Source: Mycteria americana
Lineage: Eukaryota; Chordata; Aves; Ciconiiformes; Ciconiidae
NCBI RefSeq assembly: GCF_035582795.1
Contig: NC_134365.1
Span: forward strand, 42,884,135-42,948,134
Direction of reading: 5' to 3'
Length of the DNA stretch: 64,000 bases
Part shown: positions 26,666 to 41,429 of the stretch, in pieces
How the letters are laid out: each line of letters starts with the position of its first letter
Position numbering within the stretch: the first letter of the stretch is position 1
Notes under the pieces: generated by a model
The model's database searches: none
The model's input: the letters and a program-made list of their open reading frames with translations, nothing else
Told to the model about the DNA's origin: nothing
Made by a program: the position numbers and the translations under genes

Positions 26666-28280
26666 GGGTGAATGAGACAAGTCACCTATTAACACTACAA
26701 TCCTGCTTTAAACAAAACATCCCAAAATATGAACGTAGGCTTGACTCCAGATGCATCGAGGGCAAAGTCCCTTTACTTCTCTCTGCCCCTGCATTTCTGT
26801 CACTCTGGGTCTCACAACATCACTAAGGTCCAGCCTTCTCCTACTGGCATCATCAGGACTCTCTCCCCATGAGAGCAGGACAAAGCTCTTAACTGATATA
26901 CTCGTTCAGCATCTGACTACCCTGTGATGAGCTACTGGAAGTACAAAGCCGTGGAGGGTTAGCCCCCAAATCTGGGGAAACTTGGTTCAGAGGAATCCTC
27001 ATTCCTTCACCCTCCCTTACGTCTCTTCCTCACCCATGGTCATGGGGATCTGAGTCCCCGTGGGCACAGTCCCACATGGAGAGGTTCAAAACAGAGATGG
27101 AGGCAGGCGAGGGAACCAGCTCTCACAAGCTGCTGGCAATACTGGTGCAATCTGCAGGAAGCTTAATGGACCCATGGAAGGAGGGTGGCAATCAGAAAGC
27201 TCCTTGCCTACAAGATGGGCAACCCGGAGGCACCGCGGGAGTGGGGGTAACACGCAGGAGGGAACGTGGTGAGAGGATAGGGATGGGTTTTGTGAAACCG
27301 TGCTCATACCTGCTGTTATCAAACACACGTGAGGCTGTGGGGATGCTCTGCTATTTAACCACCACCGCTACACAGTCTGTGTTTTAAATGTCCGTAAGCT
27401 GTAAGCTGTGTCTACCGAATGTTGCCTGAGGGTAGCTCTCCGGTTTCCCTTGTAACACCAATCTGCTATCAAGACAAGGAAAACAAATAAACCAAACCTT
27501 ACAATTAAGCAGGTATCAGCTCCTCCAGCTTGTTGTTCAAGTGGGAAAACTAGATAAGAGACGCGTTGGCCGGCCCAGGCGGATGCTCCAGGCTGGACGG
27601 GGCTTTCCTCTCGGTGCTGTGGGGTAGGGCTTGTGCCCGGCAGCGGCTGCGTGTCCCCCGCAGGAGAGGGGCACGTCCTGGCCTCCTGACCGGCGAGGGG
27701 TGAGCCTCCAGGGCAGCCAGGTTTCGGCATTCAAACATGTGCGGAGGAGCACAAAGAAGCCCTTTATGCCACTGCAATTGCAACATCAGATTTCAGTTTT
27801 ATTCCCAAACATGAGCCGAGCTCTCAGTCATAGACAGGCTTTTTAATCAGCCCTGGCAAAGATGAAAAGCCTGAGAAAGAGAGGCAGTGTCTGTGCAAGA
27901 AGGACTCATTTACATTAAATAATTATCCTGAAGGAGAGAAACAGCAAGGGAGTGATTTTTTAATTACAAAGAAATAATTGGAGTGTGGAGGAGTATATAG
28001 AGTCCTAGCTTTGTTCCCTGTAAGTTACCTATTTGCAGTAAAACCCAAACAGTAGGTTTGAGAGGTAAGAAATATCTGTTTGTTGTTATTTTCAAAACAG
28101 AGTATCATATGAGAAGGAAGACAGGGAAATACTTCTGCACTCCCAAAAGGCTGCTGCTTTTATGTCTCCTTTGCACAGCAGGACATAAAATCAGTATAGC
28201 AAACATAAATGCTAAAAATACAAGAGCTGACACACAAACACATTCTGTAATAGGTTAGGAATGACTCTGTCGATGAGCAT

Positions 28281-28307
28281 GTGTGTGTGTGTATGTGAGA
28301 GAGAGAC
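28281..28307 (+). repeat. (GT)n/(GA)n microsatellite
   Basis: Six GT dinucleotides are followed by ATGTGAGAGAGAGAC. A short simple repeat with no other feature. Confidence 0.85.
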
Positions 28308-31300
28308 AGCGTTGTCATACAAGCCTATCTGTCTGCTACACAGCCTGCTTGTGCAACCTGGTACATGCTTTCTCTTCTTTGATACTGCTTATTCAGTAAA
28401 AAATAGAAAGGATTTGACACCAACATTTCCCCATAAAAATGACTTTTGAGCTGAGATGAAGAATAACAGTACCAAGTCCCCAGATTAGGAACTTCTTTTT
28501 AAATTCTGAGGAATTTACAATAGGGGTTGCAATCTGTGCTGTGCTTTTGGGATTAATCCCCTGGGCAGAGCTGAAGCCCTGAGCCTCCTGGCACCTAGCA
28601 CAAAAGCACGGGTTTTGGGAACCTGAGCACTCCACTGCAGGCTCTATCACTTCCACTGAGGAAAGTGCCAAAACCTGGGAAATCCCACACATTCCTGCTG
28701 CAGAATCAGGGCAGCGCTCAGCAGCTCACAACGGGTCCTCAGTGCGGGGCAGTGAGCACACTTCAGCTTTACACGGGTAGCTCATCGGCTGACCAGTCTG
28801 GGAGATGACCAGCAGTACGTATAGCGTCAACGTGAAGACGGGTGGTAGGGAAGAAGGAGCTCCTGTGCTCCCTGCTGACCTGGGAATCCCTCTGCAGTGC
28901 ATCCCTGGGCATGGCACGTGCCTCGGGGCCACCGACGGGGACCTACAGGCAGAGCAGCCTGCAGCACCCCGGGGTGCCCCGCTCCCCCATGCCTGGCTCC
29001 TGTCCCTGGGCTGTAAAAGTTACAAGCGTGCCATATTTCTGTTCTGAATGGGTCTACCTCTGGCTTTCATCCGCTGCATCTCACTGTGCCTTCTCTTCCT
29101 TGATTAAAGGCCTGCTTGGTCATTACCTCCAGCCACGCTGGCAGCTTAAAATTTTTGAAAAATATTATTTCACTTCTTTGAAAAAAGAGAGGAGTGGCGG
29201 GGATAGGAGAATCCAGCAGAAGAGAGAGGCTAGAGAGAAAAGAAATGGCAGTGGTCACTGGCATGGGGACACAGCAGGGAAGAGCTCCCAGGCTCAGGAA
29301 AAGGCACACAGAAACAAGGCTGGACTTCCACCTGAGAGCACACGGCAGCTGCTGCTTTGCACCTCAGCTTTGCCCTGTCACCAAAACCAAGTGATGGCGT
29401 GGTTCATCAGTTCACGTAAGCCTGACTTAATTTTTACACTGGTAAAAACTCTGAAATGCTGGTTTCTGCTGTAAGCGAGAGCGGGCTGTGAGCTGACAGT
29501 TAGATATCGTCTTCCTGTGATGATCAAAATGGCTGCTCCCGAGTCACGGCAAATGTAATTAGTACATAGCTGTTGTATTGCATACAATAGCAGAAAAATA
29601 TATATAGACAAGCTATACAAATATATTGCCTTACAGAATAAATGAACTACATTAATTCCTTCATAAGCACATTCTAAATTTTTCTTGTTTTCTTAAATTC
29701 CCAGTAAACCTCCTTTTCAGGCCCTGCGAGCTACTGTGTTGGAAAATTTAAAGGCTTACAATAGCAGATATACAAATCAGACTGTAGTGTCCATCTATAC
29801 AAATATCACTGGAACGTGACTACCAGGAATACTGATTTACATTTACAGCTCTAGAAATAGGATTTGGTGTCATGGACTGTGTCAAGTACCCAGGCCAGCA
29901 TAGCAAAAGTTAATGTGCATAACGCATTAAGCTAATGGGATTCAGTCAAGGGTGAATATGTCTCTTCGGGCTAAGAAAGCATCAAGTCTGCCCACGTTTT
30001 CTGAATACTCTGCAGCCTGCTGAGTGCTTCTGCTATGGGCAAGAATGTGAAACCAGAGCAGGAGAGGAAAAGAAGCAGGGTGTATCTGAGAGCACAGGGG
30101 TGAAAAGATGTCAAGGAACACTAAAAATGACCAATTTTGAAGAACAAGTTTCCTTCATATGCCTCTTTTGAACCAAATCCAGCCTTGAGAGGCGGACCCC
30201 TCTGCCTCCGAAGACTATGGTCAGAATGGCATTGTTTAAGGTGAAGTAGATTCAGCACAGCAAACTTACTGTTTATAAACATGGGTGAAAAAATACTTCC
30301 CTCAACTTTTTTATACAGACAATTCCCTCCCACCTCCACCCTGCTGTGGAAGTTAATAGGCAAGAAAGATCAAAGAAAAGACTGAAAATGAAATCTGAAG
30401 AGTAAAGATAAATACCGTTGATTTAATTGATTACATTTCAACCTGAATTCACAGTATTTCCACAGATTAATAGAAACAGAAGCCCCCCCGCCTTAGCCAG
30501 GGCTTCCAAGAGGCTGTTCTTTGGCTTTGTCCCCTTCCTATAAGGAAGCAAGGGAAGGGGAATTTATTTTTGCTTAAAGACAGCAGATGAGTCAGGTTCC
30601 CAAACACATAGAGCCAAGACTTTCTCCTGCAAATTCTCTGCTTGCAAAGACTGAATTGACACTTGTCTTCAAACATCCACACATAATTTTTGAGGTCGGC
30701 TCTGAAGACTACAGCTTTTCAGCTGGTTTGGATATTAATATAGAAATACTTTTCCTGTGTGGTTTGGCCAACAACTTTTTTTATAGTAATGCATTTTATT
30801 GCAAGACTTGAGCATTTTCTATCATTCTCAAAGAATTTGAATATGAAAAGCTGAGAAAATTCTTCTTCATAAGGTGTGAGTTAAAATATGGGTGAAAATT
30901 CCAGCAGAGTATGTTCATATAAGTATTAGTAGGCCCCTGTATATGTCTGTGTTTATATGCGGGGGTCTAAGCTTACTACGTCTTCTGATCCAACTCCTTG
31001 CATTCGTATTCTTCCTTCTGGGTATCTGCTGTTTGTCTTGTCCGCATCCCACCAGCCCACTCAGGGGTGCCTCTGCTTTCTCCTCTTTGGCTGGCAGCCT
31101 GATCTCAGGCACTTGTAACTCCCCTGTACCATCGTACATGCTGGAGCCTTTCAGGAAAGTTTTGTCACATGGTGCTATCACAAAGACATGTAGGATCCAC
31201 GGGGCAGGAGGGACCACATTGGCACCTCTGCTACGAGACGGCTTGAGTTTCCTCTACAGGCGTTCCCTGAAGGTTGTGGGCTTTTCTCCCTTGATTATGG

Positions 31301-32884
31301 GGTTGCATCAACACACTTTGGAAGCAAGGCAAGTTTAAATGTATACGTGGATGAACATAACAATGGTGAGGCACTAAATATATCAAAGTAGCTGATACTA
31401 CAAAACACTGATATGCCTCTAGTCTTTCTAGCCTGACTGCGTAATATAGATGGGCTTGTTTCTTCCACTCTTCCTTTAGCACTTTATTCCTCCAGCTGTC
31501 TCAGGATTTCCAGCGTTATTTGAGGAGCGAGCAAGCGGCTCAGAAACACACATACACGCGTGTGCAGGTAAATATATGCACAATAATCAAAAAAGCAAAA
31601 TTAAAAGTTGGGGCCTCTGGAAGTGCTGCCACCCCACGCCCTGTGCGCAGAAAGCACAGTCACTGGCCTTTGGGATGGTGCTGAGGCAGGAGCCCCCTTC
31701 CCACTCACTGTGGGCTGCACACACGCAGAGGAGCGAACACAAAGCGGTTCTCTCCCAGACCATCCCAAATACCATGATATTCTCGGGCATACCAGATTCG
31801 CTTTTAAATGAGGCTCACAATTACTCAACACAACGGAAACCATACAGTATTTCCCAATGGATAGTGATGTTTAGTGTGTCGGTAGTGTTTTCGTGGGTGC
31901 AAAAAGGCCAGAATAAATTCAGATATGAGCATAACTCTAAGCTAAACACTAACTGGTCATTAGACTGCAATGCAGATGTAGTTATGTGCTTAAATATTGG
32001 TCTAAAATGGCAGAAAACTGGTTGTCTCTGGAAGATGCATCATGCATAATCAGTGACCTCTTCAAGAACTCAGGAGAAAGCTTAAAAGATGATAGATCCA
32101 GCTTTGTGATCTAGCAGCCAAATTCTAGCCACATTTTAAGGGAAGATGGAGAGATCAGGACAGACACAAGCTATGAAACATTCAAAATACTTGGAGGGCT
32201 GGACCAGTAAAGTTTCCTCATCAGCAAAAGATATTAAATCATAAAGGCCCAGATTATGCTGCACTGAGTCTTGCCCTGGAAGTAGATCCACAGAAATAAG
32301 TAAAATAAAGTAACAGGACTATTCAAAGGCTTCATTATCGTTCACCAGAAGGATGTCAAAACCTGGTCTCAAATAAAGTAGGTTCTGTTCCTTTCCCTTA
32401 CTCATCTTATGATATTATTTGCAAAGCTATGATCAGTCACACAAGCCAGTTTTTAATTAAAACCAAAGAATTGTGCTAATATGAATACTGGTCGTGACCT
32501 GAATGGCACCAAGATCTGAAATAAGAGAAAAAATGAACTGTGGCGAGTTAGATCATCCTCCGAATAAAACCTAGGCAGAAATGTTAAACCCCCATGAAGG
32601 CTGGGTGCAGGAGGGAGTGCACAGGCGTGTCGGCAGGGCAGACTAAGCTCTTGCCACCGGACGCGGATGAGCAGCTCTGCATTCAGAGTCTGGCTACTAA
32701 CCAGCTTCATTCAATCCCGATTTTGTAGCCGCTTACGGGTGGTTGTGCACAAGCAAAACCCGGCTGAAAGACAGCAAGTAGCAGATCTTTCCTAGAAACA
32801 AGTAATGTACTATTTTAGTGGATTATTGTTGAGGCTAATGCCTGATGTACAAGGAAACGAGCGTGAGATAACGTTTTCAAAATA

Positions 32885-33060
32885 GACCGCGACACTTTTG
32901 CCGCATTGGGTCCATGGTATTCTGATGAGTAATGTCCGTCCTTATCAATGCGACGTGTGATTCATGCCCAGGAGCCGCGCAGCCGTTAGCGGGGTCCAAA
33001 TGCCAGCCAATGCTGCGGCGCCCACACCATTAAGCGGATCAGCCATCGTTAGCAGATGTA
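32885..33060. promoter_or_regulatory. CpG-rich single-copy-looking element, candidate distal regulatory site
   Basis: About 175 bases hold many CpG dinucleotides (gaccgcgaca, caatgcgacgtg, gagccgcgcagccgttagcg, tgctgcggcgcc) without being very GC-rich overall, in an AT-rich neighbourhood. The sequence is not repetitive. Retained CpG suggests protection from methylation. The regulatory role is inference. Confidence 0.3.
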
Positions 33061-36000
33061 AACCTAAATTTGCTCCCTCGAGAACAGAAAAAAATTGTTT
33101 GCCTTGTTTTCACAGCTCTCCCTGAATGAGACAGCCTGGGCAAGAGGGCTTCGGGGTGCAAACATCTCCCTGGGGTGCCACCAGCCCAGCCATGGGGCCA
33201 GAGTGGCACTGGTGGCCCTTCATGGACCCCCTGGCACCAGACCTGTGTCTGCCTTCCACAGGGCTGTATCCTGACAGCACAGCTATTGCTGGCACCAGCA
33301 CAGGATCCAGGAGGTCGTTTCTGTGCTAAATTAAAATTCTTTTACTCTGGAGACATGTCAGCTCTTCCACGTTGCCAGGCTGGCCAAGCACATGGTATGA
33401 ATTGCTGCAGGGAAAGCAGTCAGAGACAAGAGGTATATGGAGGAGGGATGCACAACAGGAAAGGTGAAGGCCATATCCAACAGGATTTTGTTGCCCTTGT
33501 CCTGATAAGCTGTATAAAAGGTCTGGCACTAAACCCACCTGGCCTCATGTGAAATGTGTCTTCACAGAAGGCGGAGTGATGCTGAAATACTCGTAGCAGG
33601 CCACATCCCATGCCATGAGTGGAAAGAAAATAATTCAAGGCATGAAAAAAATCATGGCATCTTCTGATTAGAAAGATGAGCCATGTTTTCTGTGCCATGG
33701 TATACTTGTTCTTATAGTCAATATTTAGAGTAGCAACAGAAATGTTTTTGTCACACAAAAATAATAGTTTACATCAAAAAAGTTATTTATTTTCTCATTA
33801 ATTACTCTAGATAGATAGTCCATGTCAGACAAAACCTCAAAATCATATAATTTTTTTCCCCCCCAAAAAATACATTTTTTCTTCACCCGATCCTAGCCTT
33901 TTCTTCTCCCATTTCCCTTTCATTCCCCTACCCTCATAATAAAAAAAGTAATGTGGAAAATAAGGAAAATGAGATTATGTATCTAAATAGATGGAGAACT
34001 CCTCAGACCCTTTCACAGCCCAGCCGGGATTTTGGAGTAGAGCAAGGGGGGCGGGAAGCAGCTCAGTCCAGGTTACCTGTGTCGCGTTATGCTCAGGAAT
34101 TACTTTTTCTTACTCGAAAGAAGTTCCTAGGTAAAAGGAATTTGAGGGTATACCAACAGTCTTTCCAACTAGATACTCTCCTTCATGAATCATTTCCTCT
34201 GAAGTTAAGGAGATGAGGTACACAACCATATCATAGCACATGCTTGTATAAAAGGTACAAAAGGCCTTTTCTTTTAAAGTTAATAGCAGGAGAATGAAAT
34301 AATCTCTTCTTTTTTACAAGAGAATAGTTTCATTGTTCTGCCCACATACTTTATTTGTTGAACTGACATCTGTAATAGTGAAATGGAAGAGGAAAGGGAA
34401 GCGGATGAGAGAAATAAGTGAACTAAAATATTTGGGATAAGCTTTTGGAGAACACTATACAACTATGTTTGAGTAAACTTGACATGATCTAAGTAATAGC
34501 ACAAATAATCAAACACTGAAGGAAAAAGTCCACCCTGATCTGGTTGCAAATGTTGAACTCTCTCATACATCACCCTTCCTACAGTGTTATTCTAATTTGC
34601 TTGCAAGGCTGTTCCCTGAAGGCCCAATTCCCCTTTTTGCGTAGACAAAATTTCCACTGCAGGCTCAGAGACTTGGTTTTTACTATAACGTGTTTGTTTC
34701 CGACACCAGCCCACTGTGCTGGGTTAACTCTTTCAACTTAAATTTGGTTCCTGAGTTTTAGGCGCGCCGGGGGGTTCACACCATACAGCTGTGGACGTGC
34801 TGAAAATGTCTACTTCTCAGCAGGGCTGAGCAGTCTTGTCCCTCTCTCCTGCCCGGAGTCCAGGCGAGGTGGCAGCCCCATGGCCTTGCAAGGTATGAAC
34901 CAACATGTGGGTGAAGAGACCCTTTACATCCCCCTTCCACCAGAGCGGACCGACACGTGCCCAACACCAGCATGCCCAAGCCACTGTCGCTGGGGATGAG
35001 GTCCTGCCTACACGAGCACCCTCACAGGGGGATAGCTCATGCAGAACGGGGCTGTCCAAAGGGCCAGCAGACATCTGGCTTGGTGGCTCTGCTCCTGCCT
35101 CCAGGCACTGGCATTTGTGACGGAGAGAAGGAGGAGGAGGCTGAACTGCAATTGAAAAAAAATACCCCGAGTTTTTCAAAGTTCTGCTGATGAACGCAAC
35201 AGTCCTGCTTTCCTTCCTTGGATCTTGCTTCCCTGGATCCTTTCCTGCCAAGGATCTTGCCGAACCAATGAGACTGAGGACCTTGCATAGCAAGTTAGGG
35301 GAATTATTGCTGTGCAAGAAAGCCCCCCAAGTTTTGCCAGTATTCCTCAGCAACATCTCTGTTTGTTAAATATTCTCTGGGCGTAATGCGAGGGATAGGT
35401 TAATTAGCACATACATTTTTATGTGGACCAGCTGTCTACTCTGTCCGTTGTCAGAAATGCAAAGTCCTCTGGGAATCCCTATAAGAAAACACACTTCGTC
35501 TTCTAGGAACAGAATGGTTTTCTTTTAATATCCACTTCAGCTGTAACTCATTTAGTTTATAAATCTTGACAACAGATTCTGGCCACTGATGTATTGTTTT
35601 CTTATGCTAAGCCTTTTTTCTCCTCTCCTTCCTCCTCGGATACCTTATACTCTGTGTTTAAATGTGAGACACAGCTGTCTCTGCCAGCAGGAGTTCACAT
35701 TATAAAAATCACCAAGATTTACGCAACAGGTGTTCTACCAACCCACTGTGCTAACATTTTCTCCATGCAATGAAACAATATACTGGGCTGGGATAAAAAA
35801 TAAATCAAATTAAAAGAAGAAGAAAACATTTGCTGGCTGGAGATTAGACTTGGCGCAACTTCAGCTTAAGAGCCGAGTCTTTCTTTTTCTCTTACAGGAA
35901 ACCTAAATAGCTTCCATAGAAGTGGATGGGTGACATTGGTCAGGCAGACTATACATAAAGGAGTGAGAACCCTGGGACAAGGCTTAGTAGAAGGAGGATA

Positions 36001-37984
36001 ATTGGGAAGAATCTTCTTTTAAAATATATGCGTATCAGTTGTCCTGATGCCACTTCATTGAATAGTCCAGGGACACTTACAAAGCAACAGAAACAAGGCC
36101 ACGGACTAATGCATTTCAACCTCTTGCAACATTCAGTCCTGTAAGATTTTTCCAGGCCATGATGTGTAGAGCCATGGGTAGAGATTTTTAAGCCTAGGGG
36201 CTTTTGTTTTTTCTTGTAGTCCCTTTTTGAAGACCCTTCAGTTACCCACAGACCACAAGTTTAAAACCATTGCTCCAGCCAAACAAGCCTCATCACTGAT
36301 GAGAGCTCCTCGTGTCCCCCAAAAGCTGAAAACAGCTACTAATAGTTCTAAACTATATGCTATGTGTATACAGTATATGCATCTATACAGAGTCTATATA
36401 TAATGTAGAATGTTATTATATTTAGACATGTGATACATAATATTATAGCAAAAATGCCCCTGCTGCCAGGCAGTTGCAGGGAGAGGAGCACTTTAAGTGT
36501 TCTATTCAGTGCAGTAAAGAAGCATTCAAAATTGCATACAGCATGTATATAAGAGACACATTGACACTTGGTACTCAAGCTTTCAGCTGGATCAGATTAA
36601 CTGTCCCTTAGGATGCAGGGTTACCAGCTCAGGAAATGCTTGAGCACTTATCTGTATGCTTTATTCTGACAACGTGTTGGGAGGCAGAAAGTGGGGACAG
36701 TGAGAAAAACAGCCATTTCATGGGGGGAATGCACAGTACAGAAAATGGCGCCCAAATTCTGGGAGAGGGGTCCTGCTCTTCACACTTAAAACAAAGCCAG
36801 ATTTGAAGGCTCAAAACCCTTTGCAAAGAGGATTTCCACCCTGGGCACGTCTCCCCATCTCCTGCCTCCCCCCGTGGCCAACGCCAGGTCCTCAAGTTGG
36901 CTTAATTCACACTCAGGAGTAGGACCACGCTCCCCCGAGAGCTGTGTAGTTTTAAAGACAGGTGGAGTGTTTCACCCTGCCTTCTCCAAAGAGATTTATG
37001 ACAAGAGATTTCAAGCAATGAAAGAAGACAAGCTGAAAAGGAAAGGTGAAAAAAATCATCGTTGGCTTACACGCAAGATGGTTGATCCAAAGAGTGATCA
37101 TACAGAAAAGACGAGCCACTGCTGACCATGATCATACAGACGTGTGTCCTTAATGCTGTTAACACATTTAAAGTGCAAAGTCTTGAACATTGTATCCAAA
37201 TCAGAAGATTCACTATGAAGCCATGTAAATAAAAACATGCCATATTGCTACGACAAGGGGGAAATACGAAAATGTGGAAGGATTTTTGAAGTGTAGTCAC
37301 TTCATGTTATTGACTTGTGGGTGCCCAGCAGAAAACTGGAGCGTTGTTAAGAAACTGGGCATGGTCCAACCTGGAAGAGCATTGTGCAACTTCAAAATTA
37401 TCTTATATCCCTTCCTCAGTTATTGCTGATGGGTTCAGTAAGATAAGCCCGCTGCCTTTCAGTAGGCATAAAGGAAGCAAAACCTCCAAGAGTTACTGCG
37501 CACTTGAACAACAGTATCGATAAGCTCCCGAGGGAAATAAAAAGAAGTGTCTCCAGCCAAATGTTGACTGTGAGGATTTAAAACTCTGCTGAAACATGTG
37601 TTTCACATTCAAGCTTTTCCTGTGAATTAGCTAGCTGTTCTGAGGATACTGAAGATATATGAGAAAGTCTTAAAGTCCTAAACTGAATGGAGGGATTACA
37701 TTTGTTAATACCGTGCCACAGAGCTCTAAATCCCTGAGGATGAACAATACCTTCCCGCATATGTGACAATTGCCTTTGCGATTTGGGGTGCCTCTTTGCT
37801 AATTGCCATGCAGCCATCAGCACTGAAAGCATCCAGCACAGGACGTTACGTTATTAAGACAACCATTGTCTTTCTGTGGTGATCGGAGGTGGCTATGGAT
37901 TGCTTTCAGAGGAAACGATCTGGCCTTCAGATGTGTGAAATGCTGAGAGTTCATGCTGCCGGTTATTTTAGAAACATGGAAGTG

Positions 37985-38700
37985 TCAGCCACCGTCAGCG
38001 GGGCGGCAGCGGGACCCGCTCTGCTGGGAGAGCCGCTCGTGCATCGCCTGCCGTGCTCGCGGGAGGCCACAGGTGGGTAGTTTGTTTTGCACTTTCCGTT
38101 CTTAAATAAAGCCTCCTCTCCCTGCTACGTGGTCGGCCTCTCCGGTCGCAATCACAGGCAGGATCGCACCACCGGCTCTGCGTCAGCCAGCCAGAGCCTG
38201 CCAGCAGCCAAGCTCTCCCCGCGGCCGGGCTGCGTCGGCAAGCACCATCCCCGTGCCCGGAGATGCCACAGAAGATGCTCCTGCTTTGAGCCCAGCAAAG
38301 CCCTGCTGCAGCGGGAAGGCTGTAACACACAAGCACAGTGCTTTCCTGGGTAGCCCCCGGCATCGCCGGCTGCCAAGGCAGGTGGGATCCCTGGCAGATC
38401 GCGCCGGTAGCAGTGCAGACCCCCTGCTGCCGGGGTCCTCCCCCTGGCTGGCAGCCCTCAGGGTCGCTGTAAATGGAGCTGCTTTGGCCAAAGAGAAATT
38501 ATTCCTACAGGGTGTAACACAGCGTAATTTCACAAGGGCAGCCAGGGGCACTTTTTGCCGGCGGCAGAGCACGGTTCAGCCTGTCACTGCCTCTGCCGTG
38601 GAGAGAGGGCTGCCGGTTTCCCCCGGCTCACCGCAGCAAGCACAGCACGCTTGGAAGCAGCCTTGGCAGGAGGTCTGAGCCTCCCAGCCCTCCTGCGCCT
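37985..38700. promoter_or_regulatory. CpG-rich patch without an assigned gene
   Basis: CpG dinucleotides are frequent from about 37,985 (for example ggggcggcagcgggacccg) to about 38,640, in contrast to the surrounding AT-rich DNA. A consensus splice donor on the plus strand, CAG|GTGGGT, lies at 38073 near the left edge. This could mark a noncoding-RNA promoter or a distal regulatory island. No open frame here resembles a known protein. Confidence 0.45.
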
Positions 38701-39034
38701 TGGAGTGAGCCCCAGGATCAAGCCCTCCCCTTGCCTACCTTGTCTGCCTGCTGAAAGTGAACCCACCATATGTTATCCCCTTGTAGCTCATCTCCCTTTT
38801 AATTAGATTTCCCATCTTACGCTGACAATTACTGCTGTAGGACCGTGGCCTCGTGGCAGTGGTGCGAAAGGCCGAGCAGAAAGCCCCATGCGGCTCCAGG
38901 AGGATGCTCAGGTGGATGCCCTGTCAGGGAAACAGCTGGGAATATTATTTGGAAGCAGCTCACCCAGGAACCGCCGTCAGCTGACACGCTCCCCTTCTAC
39001 TTTTAGCCCCTCAAACCTCTGCCCTCTGTCTCGA

Positions 39035-39320
39035 CAAGCGGGGAGATATATGACTCCGGCTTCGGCGGGAGCACTCCCGCGCCGGGGAGGGGACGGGATG
39101 AGCACGCTTCCCTCGCAGATGTCCAACAGCCGCGAGGGACCAGGCATCCGCAGCACGGGCAGCGCCGGGAACGGTCACGCTCTGCTGCGCCAAATGTGGC
39201 CGGACCCTGCCGAGTGCCCGAGAAAGCCCAGCCCGGCTCTTTCCACCTGTCCCAGCGCTGCCAGCCACACGCGTGCCGGGACGAAGGGACGCAAAAGAAA
39301 CCTCGGGGCGTTTGGGTGAA
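39035..39320. promoter_or_regulatory. Second CpG-rich patch without an assigned gene
   Basis: The run from cttcggcgggagcactcccg to about 39,310 is dense in CpG and separated from the patch at 38.0-38.7 kb by a CpG-poor spacer. It contains overlapping open frames on both strands, as expected from composition. No domain was recognised. Confidence 0.45.
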
Positions 39321-41429
39321 GAAGGAGCCTGACTCACCACCGCAGCTCCTACTAGTCCTAATGCAGCAATAGAGAGCATGGGGAAAACAGGGCAGCAAAA
39401 ATAAATAACTCTACTCCGGAGGAAGTTTTGAATATTTTAGAGCTTGCAGCTGGGCAGCTCTTCTGGAAAACATTTTAATACAGGGAATTAAATGTTTTCC
39501 CTGAAAGCCTGCACTAAAACTGGATCTCTTGAGTGAGAGGATGCATCTTTTGGGTGGTAATTTGCTGATGCTATTTCAAAAGTGTTGAGGTGGGTCACGT
39601 ACAACCTCTCTCAGCATCTCAGTCCTTTTCGTTTTTATGCTCTGCACTGTGGGGATGGGCTCACTCCACGTCTGTGCAGCTCGGAACACAGCCATACCAT
39701 ATTGGCTCCTTGATGTTAATACATAGACAAAGCCCTCTGGCAGCATCACTTCTGCGCTCACGCGGAAATTTCATTCCAAGGGGTAATCAGTCTAGCCTCA
39801 ACTACTCTGTTTTATCAGGTTACTCCCTTTAGGAAAATCTTTCCCCTTCCATAACAGGCATTTCAAATGCAAGCCCGTCTTCCTAACAGAGGAAGGCATG
39901 GTAGGCTTCCCTCCATCTTTTCGCTATGCAATACTTGATTTACCATGGCAGTCATACACGCGAGTCCTTGCAATACTTCCAGGAGAAGCAAGGGTTCTCG
40001 CGCACATGGTATATGATACATACAGAACCTACAGTTTTAAGTAAACAAAGATCTTTGTGACCAGGGATGTGAAATGATGATGGTAAGTTGGCTGCAGAGT
40101 TGAAGGGTCACTTAGGACCTGAAGGTCTTTTCCTTGAAGATCGTCGCCGTTCCGGGCTGCTCTTCCATGACTCACTCCACAAACCAACCTCATTGCCACA
40201 GCCAGGAGGAAATGATTCATAAACACTGACCTTTCCCCTTGCCACCCCTGCAAAATGAGGTCTGTGTATAAGCACTCACAGAGCTGGAGCCATGGGAATT
40301 ACAAGTAGATAAACGATCCACTGACAACAACATCACGCAACCGCTTCCCTGCCTGTGCTAACGGTGGAGATGTTTGTTGTGAGCTGGGCACACTTACAGA
40401 AGAACAGATTTGGGGCGAAACAGAACAATTAGGCAAGAAGAAGGTGAATCAGAACAGGCAAGGCTGGGAAGGAAGAGTCAGAGCTGGATGAAATCCCTTT
40501 CTGTCCTCTTTGCAGATACTACGAAGTCAATGTCTCGTAGAAAAATAGACACACTTAGAGTTAATAAAGGTGATATCGTTCATGCCGCACTCGGACCATG
40601 GGATTCACAGTGGCAGATCAGCAGTCATTGAAGAATAATATTGCTTTGTTGTTACTTGCAACATCCTCAGGACATAGGATGCCCAGTCCTGGGTGACCAG
40701 CCTGCTGTCAACGTGCTGCACGGACGCAAGGTGATGAGGGGCTGTGACCCAAAGTGCTCTCAGCCCATGCTCCTGTCTCCAGGGGTGGGTGCAGCAGATG
40801 GGAGGCAAACACGAGGGGGAAGGAAAGATTCCTCTTTGTCTCCCTTGTGAACCACCCTCACGACCTAGGAGGTCCTCACCGCGTCCAGCCAGACCTCTCA
40901 TTGAAACTTCCCAGTTTCAGGGAAGTTTCCTGAAACATCCAGGAATTGGTTTCAGTCTGAATACAAAGACAATCAAAATGAACCAGGGTTTCCATTTCTT
41001 TATCATGCCCTGTTGGGCTTGACCCCTGCCCAGCAGAGCGGGTCCCAGGGCTTGCAGCATGCCTCATACAGGTATAACCAGAAAGGGCTAATTAAACTGG
41101 CAGGAATGTCACCGGGAGCTGGCAAATAAGACTTGCTCCTTAGTTTTAAGTCTGTACTTCTATGAGGAACTGCCACAGAGGAAGACAGTAATGGCAAACC
41201 GTTCACTCTCCTTTCGTGAGTGTTGCCTCTAATGACTAGGTGTCCAGGTATGAGTCACTCTTCACGGACCAGATACAACGGACCCTCCGCCTTTGGACAC
41301 AGTGATTGCAGACGGAGGGTATTACAGCCCACGTGCGCTCGTAGGGAAAGCATCAGTCTTTAGAGGTGGGAATTTTCTTCAAGCTGAAACGTTGGGGCCG
41401 GCCCCAGCTCTGGCACATAGCTGTGGCTA

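Larger units (their letters stand above)
13056..37984. other. Gene-desert stretch, no gene recognised
   Basis: About 25 kb with no recognisable exon. The longest open frame, 28842-29474 on the plus strand (210 codons), has no known domain and ordinary composition. Moderately CpG-rich short patches occur near 14.0-14.3, 17.5-17.8, 18.6 and 27.55-27.72 kb. Candidate regulatory stretches are listed separately. The interval 11,141-12,984 is also without recognised features. Confidence 0.6.

Noticed and set aside
28842-29474. 210-codon plus-strand open frame
   Set aside because: No recognisable domain or family. Crossed by short open frames on the other strand, with nothing gene-like around it.
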